From Bacteroidales bacterium (GTDB taxonomy: Bacteria; Bacteroidota; Bacteroidia; Bacteroidales; F082), in NCBI GenBank assembly GCA_017548125.1, contig JAFYNK010000080.1, positions 1 to 33,708 of the forward strand: a stretch of DNA of 33,708 nucleotides. The letters run 5' to 3'. A program made the translations under genes and the position numbers. Each line of letters opens with the position of its first letter. The stretch's first letter is position 1. Below are positions 1 to 8,862 of the stretch, piece after piece. The notes beneath the pieces were generated by a model. The model was not told the DNA's origin, did no database searches, and saw nothing but the letters and a program-made list of their open reading frames with translations.

Positions 1-13
1 AACTCTTCTTTGT
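1..13 (-). rRNA. 16S rRNA gene, extreme 5' end (partial)
   Basis: Read on the minus strand, the window ends in ACAAAGAAGAGTT, which matches the first bases of Bacteroidota 16S rRNA (followed in the full gene by TGATCCTGGCTCAG, outside the window). A typical rRNA leader and promoter lie directly upstream, which supports the call although only about 13 bases of the mature RNA are present. The exact mature 5' end is inferred from the E. coli numbering. Confidence 0.75.
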
Positions 14-191
14 AATCTGTATTTCTTTTCTTAAGTTTTTCTGTCTTGACTCGGATTTATCTTCAGAATTGATAAGGTCTTTTTTTTATCGTTCCTTACC
101 TTTCAGACTTTGCTTGGATCATTCTATCAAAGAACTTTGCTCAACAATCTCTCTCATTTTCCTCAGCACCGTTCCCGTTGTTTTGCGAGTG
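14..191 (-). promoter_or_regulatory. rRNA operon leader with boxA-like antitermination site
   Basis: This is the transcribed leader between the rRNA promoter and the 16S 5' end on the minus strand. It contains GTTCTTTGATAG (about 125-136), resembling the GTTCTTTGACATA box found in Bacteroides rRNA leaders and likely the antitermination boxA. No credible protein is encoded; the overlapping open frames on the plus strand look like chance. Processing sites cannot be placed from sequence alone. Confidence 0.6.
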
Positions 192-221
192 CAAAGGTAC
201 ATCTTTTTCCTTTCCCTCCAA
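192..221 (-). promoter_or_regulatory. rRNA operon promoter (Bacteroidota type)
   Basis: On the minus strand TACCTTTG (199-192) forms the -7 element. A TTG at 221-219 sits exactly 19 bases upstream as the -33 element. This is the canonical spacing for the Bacteroidota primary sigma factor. An A/T-rich stretch further upstream (222-300) could act as an UP element. Confidence 0.75.
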
Positions 222-566
222 CACTTTTTGAAAATATTTTTCACTTTTTTGAAACTTTTTTATTATACACTGAAAGTCAATGTGTTAAAAGAATATTTTT
301 ATGTATTTTTTCAGAAAAGACATGAAAAAAATGTCGGTTTTCGGGCAAATTACAGCGTTTTTAGGCACGGAATTGACGGAAAAATATCACAGAAAGGGAA
401 AAATCACGGAAAAACCGATGCGTTTTGAGACGGCCTTCAGGCACGGAAAACGGACTCCAGAGACGGTTTCTCGATATGTCGGCGGCATAGGACGGGCTTT
501 CATGCGTCAGGGTAAGCCTAGATTACGCGAACAAATGGTGGCGGCCTGTGAGCGGCGGCGCTCTCT

Positions 567-660
567 GCGTTAGGGATTGGAGCGGCATCCTTTGAGTGAT
601 GAGCGGCAGCGAAGCACGAAAAGATACAGCGGAAAGCCCGACGGCATAGCCGGAACGCAC
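567..660 (+). other. GC-rich structured intergenic element
   Basis: A GC-rich stretch in otherwise AT-rich DNA. It is closed by GCGTT (567-571) pairing with AACGC (654-658) and has an inner hairpin CGGC-ATA-GCCG (642-652). The core words GGGATTGGAGCGGCATCC and AAAGATACAGCGGAAAGCCC are, from memory, shared with many Bacteroidota intergenic regions, where a variable hairpin lies between them. An open frame crosses the upstream part (301-573) but has no recognisable protein features. Function unknown; a structured RNA or a dispersed element are both possible. Confidence 0.45.
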
Positions 661-666
661 AAAAAA

Positions 667-741
667 AAGTCTATAAGTCTATAAGACTACAAGACTATAA
701 GATTTTTTGAAATTAGGAATTAGGAATGAGGAATGAGGAAT
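667..741. repeat. Short tandem repeats: 8-bp then 7-bp units
   Basis: Four 8-bp units of the type AAGTCTAT/AAGACTAC/AAGACTAT run from 667 to 698 with a degenerate fifth. They are followed by four 7-bp units TAGGAAT/GAGGAAT (714-741). Both unit types recur elsewhere in the window. The remainder of 222-874 holds no gene that can be supported; 742-874 is plain AT-rich DNA leading into the next promoter. Confidence 0.8.
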
Positions 742-874
742 GAAGTTTATACCTTATTAATTAATATAGGAAATGGGAAAGATAATTAGTTTGTGGGATT
801 GGGTATGATTATGATTTAATCATTATAATTTATATCGCAATATTTACTTAATACACATACTATTAAAAAATTAT

Positions 875-882
875 TAAATTTG
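875..882 (+). promoter_or_regulatory. -7 element of the C10 peptidase gene
   Basis: TAAATTTG matches the Bacteroidota -7 consensus and ends 18 bases before the ATG at 901. It overlaps an in-frame ATG at 880, which would therefore lie upstream of the transcript start; this decides for the start at 901. No good -33 TTG is visible at the usual spacing. Confidence 0.55.
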
Positions 883-900
883 CGAATAAAATATAAAACA

Positions 901-3378
901 ATGAAAAAGAAGCTTTACTATATCTTTACACTTTTATTAGTCATCGTCTCATTTAACGATTTAAACTCTCAAAACACTGTAAACAAAGAACTTGCAAATA
1001 AAGTTGCTGCAAATTTCATTTCAAGCAACAGCAATAAATCTAATCCTATTCTTGATTTAATACACACAGAAAAAGGCTGCGATGATTTAGCCAATCTATA
1101 CATATTTAATATAAAGGACGGCGGTTTCGTTATAGTTTCAGCTTCCAAAGAATCAAAACCTATCCTAGCCTACTCTTTCACCAATAGTTTCAGCGAAGAA
1201 ATTCCGAGCACTGCAGCATATTTCATTAATAAATACAACGAAATAATCAATTACTTAAAAGTATCAGAGAATCCAGTCGATGAAAAGACATTGATTTTAT
1301 GGGATGAATTAGAAGCCAACAAATATAAAGACCGAGCTGTGGCTATCGTCAATCCACTCATAAATACAAAATGGAATCAGGATTGTTATTATAACGAATA
1401 CGCTCCTTACGACAATTATGGACCATGCAACAGAGCGTACGCCGGCTGTGTTGCATGCGCCATGTCACAAATCATGAAATACTGGAACTATCCAGAAAAA
1501 GGCAAAGGCTCACACGCATACAACCATTCTCAATACGGAAATTTATCGGCAGATTTCGGAAGCACATCATACAAATGGGACGAAATGCCAAACAGTATTT
1601 GGAGTCATAACGACGCGATTGCCACTTTGATGTACCAATGCGGCGTAAGTGTCAATATGAATTTCGGTCCTAGCGGCAGCGGCGCTCAATCGAAGGACGT
1701 CGAAACCGCCATGCGTTCATATTTCGGATATTCCGCTGCAAAATACGTGGAACGTTCAAGTTGCCAAGACGACGAATGGATAGCATTATTAAAAAGCGAA
1801 CTCGACAAAGAACAGCCGATGTACTTCTCAGGAATTGGAGAACCTGGCGGACACGCAATAGTTTGTGATGGTTACGACAACAACGACTATTTCCATTTCA
1901 ATATGGGCTGGAGCGGCATAAGCGACGGATTCTACAGTATAGATGACGTTTGCGGTTTCTACAAAAGCCAAGCTATCGTCATGAACATCATACCATTGCC
2001 AATAAACGCTGACGAAAACAACATTATTTATGTCGCAGCAGACGGCACAGGCGACGGTTCTTCATGGGAAAACGCAACATCAAAACTAGAATATGCCACA
2101 GCAATAGCCTCCGATGGCAACACCCAGATATGGGTTAAGGCAGGAACATATTATGGCGACACATCAGATGAAAACGGCGCAATAAACTTCTATTCTAAAA
2201 ACAGAATATACGGAGGATTCAGCGGCAACGAATCACCAGATTTCGACATCAACGACAGAGACTTTGAGTCAAACCCCACCATACTTGACGGCGAGAACCA
2301 ACGTCGAGTATTATATCAAAACGACCATTTCTCGACATCGACATATTCCATCATTGATGGTTTTATTATCCAAAACGGATATTCAGGATCTGGTGGTGCA
2401 TTATTACTCAGCTCAAACAGCCGTTTCTACAACTGCAAGTTCATAAACAACAGCACCAACGGTCAGGGCGGCGCCGTATATACGACATCTCCACTAAACA
2501 ACAGCACTCTTAACATTTTCGAGAACTGCTTGTTTGAAAGCAACGCTGCAGCCATTGGTGGCGCCATATTCGACATCAACGGACTTTCTTTGATAAACTG
2601 CAAATTCATCAACAATTCAGCCACAACAAAAGGCGGCGCCTATTACGTCTTCACCAACAAAAAGCCTAAACTTGCAAACTGCATATTCGCCAACAACAAC
2701 GCGACAGACGGAGGTGCCATCTACAACAGAGGCATCATGACAATGACAAATTGCAACATAGTAAGAAACGCAGCGCAAAATAATAGCGGCGGACTTTTCA
2801 ACGAAAGCAAATACAGCAAATTCTACAACTCCGTTTTCTGGAACAACTCAGCAAATGGCAAACCAAACCAGATTGAAGGCGAATCACAGCTGTTCAACTG
2901 CGCTGTAGAAGATGGCTTTGACGGAGACAACATCATAAACCTCTCCCCTATCAACGACGGAACAGACAGCCAAAACTATCCTAAGTTCAACAACCCTGAC
3001 AACTTTGATTATTATATCTTAGACGGCTCTGCTTTAATTGACGCTGGTAATAAAGATTTCGAAAATGTATTACAGAAAGACATCGACAATAAAACCAGAG
3101 TGAACAACGGACAAGTTGACATAGGCGCATACGAAAATCAAACAAGTGCAAGTATCAGCGAAACAACAGCTAATACCTTATTAATATATCCTAATCCTGT
3201 AAAAGACATACTTCAAATAATTGGCCAAGACGATTTAACAATCGAGATATACAACTCATTAGGTCAGAAAATACATTCCACAAAATGCGAAAACAGCATC
3301 ATAATAGAAACCAGCGACTGGAACAACGGAATATATTTCGTCAAAATAAACAATAAAGTTTTTAAAATTGTCAAATAA
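901..3378 (+). CDS. Secreted C10 (streptopain-type) peptidase with beta-helix and T9SS sorting domain
   Basis: An 825-residue secreted cysteine peptidase. Residues 1-24 are a signal peptide (MKKKLYYIFTLLLVIVSF, then NDLNSQ). Residues about 25-120 resemble the Spi-type inhibitory propeptide of the C10 family. The catalytic domain carries GCVACAMSQ with Cys183 and GGHAIVCDGYD with His318, followed by FNMGWSG, as in streptopain and interpain. From about residue 375 comes a right-handed beta-helix, seen as repeated NCKFINNS and GGAIY-type turns. The last about 75 residues form a T9SS type A sorting domain (YPNPVKD ... IYNSLGQKI ... GIYFVKI), so export to the surface or medium is expected. The start at 901 is chosen because the -7 element covers the alternative ATG. 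bcp follows 11 bp later and may be cotranscribed. Substrate unknown. Confidence 0.9.
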   Translation: MKKKLYYIFTLLLVIVSFNDLNSQNTVNKELANKVAANFISSNSNKSNPILDLIHTEKGCDDLANLYIFNIKDGGFVIVSASKESKPILAYSFTNSFSEEIPSTAAYFINKYNEIINYLKVSENPVDEKTLILWDELEANKYKDRAVAIVNPLINTKWNQDCYYNEYAPYDNYGPCNRAYAGCVACAMSQIMKYWNYPEKGKGSHAYNHSQYGNLSADFGSTSYKWDEMPNSIWSHNDAIATLMYQCGVSVNMNFGPSGSGAQSKDVETAMRSYFGYSAAKYVERSSCQDDEWIALLKSELDKEQPMYFSGIGEPGGHAIVCDGYDNNDYFHFNMGWSGISDGFYSIDDVCGFYKSQAIVMNIIPLPINADENNIIYVAADGTGDGSSWENATSKLEYATAIASDGNTQIWVKAGTYYGDTSDENGAINFYSKNRIYGGFSGNESPDFDINDRDFESNPTILDGENQRRVLYQNDHFSTSTYSIIDGFIIQNGYSGSGGALLLSSNSRFYNCKFINNSTNGQGGAVYTTSPLNNSTLNIFENCLFESNAAAIGGAIFDINGLSLINCKFINNSATTKGGAYYVFTNKKPKLANCIFANNNATDGGAIYNRGIMTMTNCNIVRNAAQNNSGGLFNESKYSKFYNSVFWNNSANGKPNQIEGESQLFNCAVEDGFDGDNIINLSPINDGTDSQNYPKFNNPDNFDYYILDGSALIDAGNKDFENVLQKDIDNKTRVNNGQVDIGAYENQTSASISETTANTLLIYPNPVKDILQIIGQDDLTIEIYNSLGQKIHSTKCENSIIIETSDWNNGIYFVKINNKVFKIVK

Positions 3379-3389
3379 AATTAAGAAAT

Positions 3390-3860
3390 ATGAACATAGG
3401 AGATAGAATACCAGAAATTTTAGGTACAGACCAAAACGGAAACGAAATAAAAAGCAGCGATTACAGAGGAAGAAAAATAGTTCTCTACAGTTATCCAAAA
3501 GCCAATACAAGCGGATGCACAGCAGAAGCATGCTCGTTGCAGGCTCATAAGGCAGAACTCGAAGCAGCAGGCTACGCCATCATTGGAGTAAGCAAAGACA
3601 AGAAAGAGCTTCAGAAAAAATTCGCTGACGCTCAAGGATTAGAATTTCCGCTCATTGCAGACACCGAAACGACATTACTTCAAGAGTTAGGCTGCTGGGG
3701 CGAGAAAGTTGCATGCGGACGCCGCACAATCGGAACGATAAGAACAACATATCTCGTAAACGAAGATGGCATCATTGAGAAAATTTTCAACGCAAAAGAA
3801 ATAAAGACAAAGATACACGCAGAACAGATACTTGAAGAAATAAAGACTAAAGTCCAATGA
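3390..3860 (+). CDS. bcp: Thioredoxin-dependent thiol peroxidase (Bcp/PrxQ)
   Basis: A 156-residue peroxiredoxin of the Bcp/PrxQ class, which reduces hydrogen and organic peroxides with electrons from thioredoxin in the cytoplasm. The segment YPKANTSGCTAEACSL holds the peroxidatic Cys (SGCT) and the resolving Cys five residues later (EAC), the arrangement of atypical two-Cys PrxQ enzymes. Length fits the family. It lies 11 bp behind the secreted peptidase gene with no promoter visible between them, so readthrough is likely although the functions are unrelated. Its last codons overlap the stem of a terminator-like hairpin. Confidence 0.92.
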   Translation: MNIGDRIPEILGTDQNGNEIKSSDYRGRKIVLYSYPKANTSGCTAEACSLQAHKAELEAAGYAIIGVSKDKKELQKKFADAQGLEFPLIADTETTLLQELGCWGEKVACGRRTIGTIRTTYLVNEDGIIEKIFNAKEIKTKIHAEQILEEIKTKVQ

Positions 3861-3885
3861 CTAAGGACAAGAGTCATTATTTTTT
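3856..3885 (+). terminator. Possible terminator between convergent genes
   Basis: AATGACT (3856-3862) pairs with AGTCATT (3872-3878) around a 9-base loop, followed by six T. It overlaps the bcp stop codon and the last codon of the convergent NhaC gene. The stem is only 7 bp and A/T-rich, so this is a moderate call. Confidence 0.5.
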
Positions 3886-5349
3886 CCTGTATATTTTCCA
3901 TCCAATGGCAGCGACGACTATCGACATAATCGGGCTTAGGATATTAAAAACACAATAAGGCAGATACGACAGCGTCGCCACATTTAAAACCGTAGCGTGC
4001 GTCATGCCGCAAGTATTCCACGGAACGAGAGGACTCGTCACAGTGGCTGAGTCCTCCGCGCTTCTGCTCAGAAGCCGAGGCTCGTATCCGTTTTTATCAT
4101 AATAATCCTTAAAGATATTACTAGTCAGAATTATCGAAAGATACTGGTCGCTGATACATACATTACTAAATATCCCAGCAAAGACCGTCGATGCAACGAG
4201 CGTAACAGTTCTTTTTATGAATCTCATAATCAGATTCGTGATATTCGCTATCATTCCGCTCGCCATCATCACGCCTCCGAAACACATAGCGCATATTATC
4301 AGCCAAATAGTATTCATCATTCCAGACATACCACGCGTCGCAATCAATTCCGTAAGCACGGCATTAGAACTTACAACAGATGTATTTCCATAACAGCTTA
4401 CCATCATCGCTTTTATAACATAAACAAAAGTCATTTTATCATTAATATTAATAAGGTGTGGTATTATCTGCGATTGCGCTATTGGTATGAACAAAGCCGC
4501 TATCACCGCAGAGAGGAACAAAACCACAAGCGACGGCAGTTTGAAAAGTATCATAACAAAAGTTGCAAGCGGAATAAGCATAAGCCACGGACTGATGTTG
4601 AAAGTAGATTTTAAGGCGTTAGAGAAATCGCTCACATCATAAATCGCGTCAGTTACGAACGTAAAACCTGCTATTAAAAACACTATCAGACTTATTATCA
4701 TTGACGGCACTGTCGTAATCATCATATATCTGATGTGCGTAAACAATGGCACTCCGACCGTCGATGAGGCGATGACGGTAGTATCTGACAGAGGAGAGAT
4801 TTTGTCGCCGAAGTACGCTCCAGAAATGACAGCGCCAGCAATCCATGAAGTCGAGATTCCATAGCTCTGCCCTATCCCTATAAGAGCGACGCCGATAGTC
4901 GCTATCGTTGTCCAGGAGCTACCCGTCACGATAGAGACGGCTGCCGAAACCAAACAACATATCACAAGAAAAATCTTAGGATTCACGATTTGCATCCCGT
5001 AATAAATCATAGTCGGCACCACACCGCTAAGCATCCATGTTCCGCCTATCGCGCCGATAAGGAGAAGCATCACGATGGCTGACGACACATTACCGATATT
5101 CTCTTTTATCCCATCTTCGAAAGACTGCCACGGGACTTTAAAAAACGACATTCCGATAAAGACACATACCGCAGAAGAGACGAGCAGTGCGATCTGGCTC
5201 GCGCCTTCCATCACGGAAGTGTCGAAAACTTTTACGACAAAGACAAGGCTAAATATAAGAATGACAATAGGTATGAATGAAAGTATGTATTTTGAACTCT
5301 GTAGCTTGAACTTTGATTCATATATATAATGCGTCTTCTTTTTCATCAT
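3877..5349 (-). CDS. nhaC: Na+/H+ antiporter NhaC family
   Basis: A 490-residue polytopic inner-membrane protein with about 11-12 hydrophobic segments. Family-typical sequence includes TGSSWTTIATIGVALIGIG and AGAVISGAYFGDKISPLSD. NhaC proteins exchange Na+ for protons, and some members couple to organic acids such as malate and lactate; the substrate cannot be settled here. Two consecutive ATG codons open the frame (5349 or 5346), both about 10-15 bases behind the expected transcript start. The gene is convergent with bcp. The -7 element just upstream and a distance of 83 bp from the next gene suggest it is transcribed alone. Confidence 0.88.
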   Translation of the reverse strand: MMKKKTHYIYESKFKLQSSKYILSFIPIVILIFSLVFVVKVFDTSVMEGASQIALLVSSAVCVFIGMSFFKVPWQSFEDGIKENIGNVSSAIVMLLLIGAIGGTWMLSGVVPTMIYYGMQIVNPKIFLVICCLVSAAVSIVTGSSWTTIATIGVALIGIGQSYGISTSWIAGAVISGAYFGDKISPLSDTTVIASSTVGVPLFTHIRYMMITTVPSMIISLIVFLIAGFTFVTDAIYDVSDFSNALKSTFNISPWLMLIPLATFVMILFKLPSLVVLFLSAVIAALFIPIAQSQIIPHLININDKMTFVYVIKAMMVSCYGNTSVVSSNAVLTELIATRGMSGMMNTIWLIICAMCFGGVMMASGMIANITNLIMRFIKRTVTLVASTVFAGIFSNVCISDQYLSIILTSNIFKDYYDKNGYEPRLLSRSAEDSATVTSPLVPWNTCGMTHATVLNVATLSYLPYCVFNILSPIMSIVVAAIGWKIYRKK

Positions 5350-5366
5350 CTTTGTAATTTTTATTG

Positions 5367-5374
5367 CAAAGATA
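5367..5374 (-). promoter_or_regulatory. -7 element of the NhaC gene
   Basis: TATCTTTG on the minus strand, 17 bases upstream of the first ATG. No TTG is visible at the standard -33 spacing, so the call rests on the -7 element and its position. Confidence 0.5.
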
Positions 5375-5432
5375 ATATCAAAGAAAAGGATTTATATCAG
5401 AGAAAAGGAGGTTTAACTTTTTATTAAAAAAC

Positions 5433-5738
5433 CTACAAGCCACACGTCGCAGATTGCGACTTCAAAGCTTCGACGAGAGTTTCCTGCACAGAAATCTCCA
5501 ATTCTGTCAGGAATGTATTTTTTATCTCAGCAATTATTTCGTTTCTTTCAAAAGTATCGCTTAAAGATACTATAATATTTTTTCTAGTCGCCTCATCATG
5601 ATGTTGGATAGCATTATAAACTTTAACAAAAGCTACAGTATCCGTTTTCAGGGACATCTGCACAAGATTCTGTTTCTTGACATTTGTCGCATCGATAGCG
5701 CAGAGCAGACAATAAATCAAATATTCTTCCCTATTCAT
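5433..5738 (-). CDS. Small conserved-looking protein of unknown function
   Basis: A 101-residue protein I do not recognise. It has no signal peptide or membrane segment, is predicted mostly helical, and ends in CGL. It starts 23 bp after the methyltransferase stop and no promoter lies between, so it is probably the last gene of the dnaA-methyltransferase unit. Codon use resembles its neighbours. A link to translation or replication is suggested only by position. Confidence 0.6.
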   Translation of the reverse strand: MNREEYLIYCLLCAIDATNVKKQNLVQMSLKTDTVAFVKVYNAIQHHDEATRKNIIVSLSDTFERNEIIAEIKNTFLTELEISVQETLVEALKSQSATCGL

Positions 5739-5761
5739 GATGGCTGATGACTAATAGCTAA

Positions 5762-6496
5762 TTAATATTTAGATTTATATATCAAGAAGACGGCTGGACG
5801 TTTATTCCAGTCTTTCTTGATTCGTTTCCATTCTGAAATCGGCTTGCTAACTATTTCTTCGTCAGGCATTGATATGTTACACGCGACGCACAACATTGTA
5901 TTAGGATGAAGAGTTTTTGTAAGTTCTTCTATCATTGCGTTATTACGGAAAGGCGTCTCTATGAACATCTGCGTCTCGTTATTTGTAGCGGAGCGTCGTT
6001 CAAGATTTTTTATGGCGTTTGTTCTTTCAGGAGATTTTATCGGGAGATAGCCATGAAAACAGAAAGCTTGTCCGTTAAATCCAGATGCCATCAGTGCGAG
6101 TATCATCGCGTTAGGACCAGTAAGAGGCACCACTTTAATTCCTGACTGATGTGCAAGTTCTACAATCAGCGAGCCAGGGTCAGCTACGCAAGGAGTTCCA
6201 GCTTCTGACATAAGACCGACATCATGGCCATCGAGTGCAGCGCTGAGGAATGTCATCAAATCAGGATTATGACTTTTATCATGTTTATCCAACTCCACGA
6301 AAGTCAGCTCGTCTATTGGGCATGGCATGTTCATTTTTGAGAGCATACGTCGTGCCGTACGGACATTTTCAACAACGAAAAAGCGTATTTTTCTAACTAT
6401 TTCCAGTGTTCCTTGGGGAATGACCTGCTCGGCTGTTGTTGCGCCAAGCAATGTAGGGATAAGATAAAGTGTTCCGAATTGACGATTCATCAGCAT
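5762..6496 (-). CDS. RsmI-like SAM-dependent methyltransferase
   Basis: A 244-residue protein of the tetrapyrrole methylase fold that includes RsmI, the 16S rRNA C1402 2'-O-methyltransferase. Seen are the N-terminal GTLYLIPTLLG strand, the glycine-rich SEAGTPCVADPG loop and PLTGPNAMILALMASGFNGQ. It is shorter than typical RsmI (about 285 residues) and matches the second, shorter paralogue carried by many Bacteroidota, so the exact substrate is uncertain. Two in-frame starts exist: ATG at 6496, overlapping the dnaA end by 7 bases, and ATG at 6490, where dnaA stop and start share TGATG. The second arrangement is typical of translational coupling and may be the true one. Confidence 0.8.
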   Translation of the reverse strand: MLMNRQFGTLYLIPTLLGATTAEQVIPQGTLEIVRKIRFFVVENVRTARRMLSKMNMPCPIDELTFVELDKHDKSHNPDLMTFLSAALDGHDVGLMSEAGTPCVADPGSLIVELAHQSGIKVVPLTGPNAMILALMASGFNGQAFCFHGYLPIKSPERTNAIKNLERRSATNNETQMFIETPFRNNAMIEELTKTLHPNTMLCVACNISMPDEEIVSKPISEWKRIKKDWNKRPAVFLIYKSKY

Positions 6497-7920
6497 ATAT
6501 TTTTCTCTATTTCAGTAGCCAATGTTCTAAATTGCTTGTCAGTCTCCAAAAGATTTGAAACGGTTTTAAGAGCGTGAATCACAGTCGCGTGATCTTTTCC
6601 ACCGCATTGCTGGCCTATCATAGCGAGCGAACATTTAGTGAATTTCTTCGCAAAATGCATCGCGAACTGACGAGCCTGAACCATCTCTCTTTTCTTGGAT
6701 TTTGAATAAAAGTCTTCTATAGAAATATTAAGATGGCTGCAAACCACATTGACGATATATTCGACGGAGACCTCTTGCGTTGAGTTATTCACAAAACGTT
6801 CAATGAGCTGACGTGCCAGGTCCATTGTGATAGCTTTCTTATTCAACGACGACTGTGCAATCAAAGAAATGAAAAGTCCCTCCATTTCACGGACATTAGT
6901 TTTCACGCGTGAAGCCACATAATCAACCACGTCGTCAGGAAGTTCTATTCCGTCGTTATAAGCCTTACGTTTCAAAATCTTGATACGAGTCTCAACATCA
7001 GGAGACTGCAAGTCGGCAGACAAGCCCCATTTGAAGCGAGAGAGAAGACGAGGCTCCATATCCTTAATATCTGCCGGCGCCTTATCACTTGTGAAGATAA
7101 GCTGTTTTCCGTTTTGTTGCAAATGATTGAATATATGGAAAAACGCGTCTTGTGTCTTAGCTTTTCCCGAAAGGAACTGAATATCATCAACGATAAGGAC
7201 GTCTATCATCTGATAGAAATGAACGAAATCGTTTCTTGTCTTGTTTTTACATGAGCTCATGAACTGTTGGATAAACTGCTCTGAGTTCACATAAAGCACT
7301 ATGAGATTTGGATGATACTTCTTTGTTTCGAGACCTATCGCATGACAGAGGTGAGTCTTGCCCAAGCCTGTCGGGCTATATATAAACAAAGGATTGAAAG
7401 CAGTCTTGCCCGGTTTCTCAGCCACCGCCATACCAGCAGAACGAGCCAAACGGTTGCAACTACCTTCTATATAATTATCGAACGAATAATTTTCATTAAG
7501 TTGAGATTCGACCTTTATCTTATTGATTCCTGGAAGCACGAAAGGATTCACGAACTTCTTTTCCGATTCCTCTTCAATATTAATAGGAACGCGTACAGAT
7601 GGATTTATGGTATTTGTCTTGTCTGTAGTAGGCACGCTAATTCCGTATGGGTTTTCTGTGCCATAATTATCCATCACGATGCTATACTGCAAACGTCCAC
7701 CACTTCCTAAAACCTTATTGATTGTAAGTTTCAACAAACTGATGTAATGAGTCTCGAGATATTCATAAAAGAACTGGCTCGGGACCTGAATAGTCAGAAC
7801 ATCGCCTTCATAAGCTATAGGCTTGATCGGTTCGAACCAAGTCTTATAACTCTGCGGCTGGGTATTCTCTCGTATCATTTTGAGACAATCACTCCATATT
7901 TCGACACAATGTCTGCTCAT
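6490..7920 (-). CDS. dnaA: Chromosomal replication initiator protein DnaA
   Basis: A 476-residue DnaA that binds origin DNA and ATP to open the replication origin. Domain I is residues 1-80 (WFEPIKP and a helix-rich end), followed by a variable linker to about 135. The AAA+ domain has Walker A SPTGLGKTH (about 182-190) and Walker B LIVDDIQF (about 242-249), with sensor residues near SRFKWGL. The C-terminal DNA-binding domain carries the signature CGGKDHATVIHALKTV. Length is normal. It overlaps the methyltransferase gene downstream. The 195 bp upstream are AT-rich, but I could not find clear copies of TTATCCACA, so an origin is not called here. Confidence 0.97.
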   Translation of the reverse strand: MSRHCVEIWSDCLKMIRENTQPQSYKTWFEPIKPIAYEGDVLTIQVPSQFFYEYLETHYISLLKLTINKVLGSGGRLQYSIVMDNYGTENPYGISVPTTDKTNTINPSVRVPINIEEESEKKFVNPFVLPGINKIKVESQLNENYSFDNYIEGSCNRLARSAGMAVAEKPGKTAFNPLFIYSPTGLGKTHLCHAIGLETKKYHPNLIVLYVNSEQFIQQFMSSCKNKTRNDFVHFYQMIDVLIVDDIQFLSGKAKTQDAFFHIFNHLQQNGKQLIFTSDKAPADIKDMEPRLLSRFKWGLSADLQSPDVETRIKILKRKAYNDGIELPDDVVDYVASRVKTNVREMEGLFISLIAQSSLNKKAITMDLARQLIERFVNNSTQEVSVEYIVNVVCSHLNISIEDFYSKSKKREMVQARQFAMHFAKKFTKCSLAMIGQQCGGKDHATVIHALKTVSNLLETDKQFRTLATEIEKNIC

Positions 7921-8115
7921 TTTATCAGTTAGAAAATTACAATGTTTTAAGAATCAAAAGATTAAAGATTTCAAATTCGTCTTCAAAATTTTCAACAAAA
8001 ATGAGCATAAAAAAGTTAATAAAAAAACGAAAATTATCTTGATTATTAATATTCTTTGATATAAATTACGAGGAAATACGACCTTTTATTTACTCAAATC
8101 ATAACTATCAGATTA

Positions 8116-8727
8116 TTAGACAGTTCGTAAATATTCCACATTAACACCGTACAATCTTTTGAGTTTCTCCACCACTCTATCAGCGTCTTTTTTTCGCACT
8201 GAAATTTCGAGATAACAATTCAATTCAAACCTAGGATTCTGTTGTTCAATGCCTTCGTCTTTCAGCACTCGCATCACTTCATTCATAAGCGGATAATCGA
8301 AGACCACGGAATATACTTCGTCGATAGTTTTTTCGATAATGGTTGCGTTGTCGAGCGCCTCTCGCGCCGCAGTCTTGTACGCGTTGATAAGTCCTGGAAC
8401 GCCCAGTTTTATTCCGCCGAAATATCGAACAACAACAACACACACATTAGTCACATCTTTGGAAAGAATCTGGTTCAATATCGGTTTACCCGCCGTTCCT
8501 GATGGCTCGCCGTCGTCCGCCGAACGATAACAAGACTTGTCGGGATTCATAATAAAGGCATAACAATGATGTCGCGCATCGAAATACTGTTTCTTGAACT
8601 CCGCCACGCGCGCTTTTACGTCATCTTCAGAATGCACCGCGAAAGCCTTGGCAATAAACTTACTGCCTTTCTCCTTGTACAAACCGTCGCCTTCCTCAAC
8701 CAATATTTTATATGTATCCTCGAACAT
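8116..8727 (-). CDS. YigZ/IMPACT family protein
   Basis: A 203-residue cytoplasmic protein of the YigZ/IMPACT (UPF0029) family. The N-terminal domain shows GSKFIAKAF, DARHHCYAF and DDGEPSGTAGKPIL, and VVVVRYFGGIKLGVPGL is diagnostic. The C-terminal part (about 140-203) fits the ferredoxin-like second domain. Eukaryotic IMPACT regulates the kinase GCN2; the bacterial role is unsettled. The gene is divergent from prmC. Its likely promoter lies about 136 bp upstream, so the transcript would begin with a leader containing the short tandem repeats. Confidence 0.88.
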   Translation of the reverse strand: MFEDTYKILVEEGDGLYKEKGSKFIAKAFAVHSEDDVKARVAEFKKQYFDARHHCYAFIMNPDKSCYRSADDGEPSGTAGKPILNQILSKDVTNVCVVVVRYFGGIKLGVPGLINAYKTAAREALDNATIIEKTIDEVYSVVFDYPLMNEVMRVLKDEGIEQQNPRFELNCYLEISVRKKDADRVVEKLKRLYGVNVEYLRTV

Positions 8728-8763
8728 TTTTTTGAACTTTGAGCCTTAAACTTTGAACCAACT

Positions 8764-8841
8764 CCTAATTCCTAATTTCCAACTCCCAATCATCTTGTTG
8801 TCTTGTTGTCTTGTAGTCTTATTGTCTTGTAGTCTTATTGT
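8764..8841. repeat. Short tandem repeats in the YigZ leader
   Basis: Degenerate 7-bp units of CCTAATT type (8764-8790) are followed by six 8-bp units from 8794 to 8841: CTTGTTGT twice, then CTTGTAGT and CTTATTGT alternating. Read on the minus strand these are the same AAGACTAC-like words found elsewhere in the window. They lie between the YigZ promoter and its start codon. Confidence 0.85.
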
Positions 8842-8862
8842 CTTTCACCAAATAATTAGGTG

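Noticed and set aside
301-573. 90-codon open frame as a gene
   Set aside because: Arg-rich composition without domains, continuous with the GC-rich structured stretch; reads as a chance frame.
7825-7845. GGTTCGAACC as the T arm of a tRNA
   Set aside because: It lies within dnaA (encoding WFEPIKP) and has no cloverleaf around it.
7925-8110. AT-rich region upstream of dnaA as a replication origin
   Set aside because: No clear copies of the DnaA box TTATCCACA were found on either strand, and many Bacteroidota keep oriC away from dnaA.
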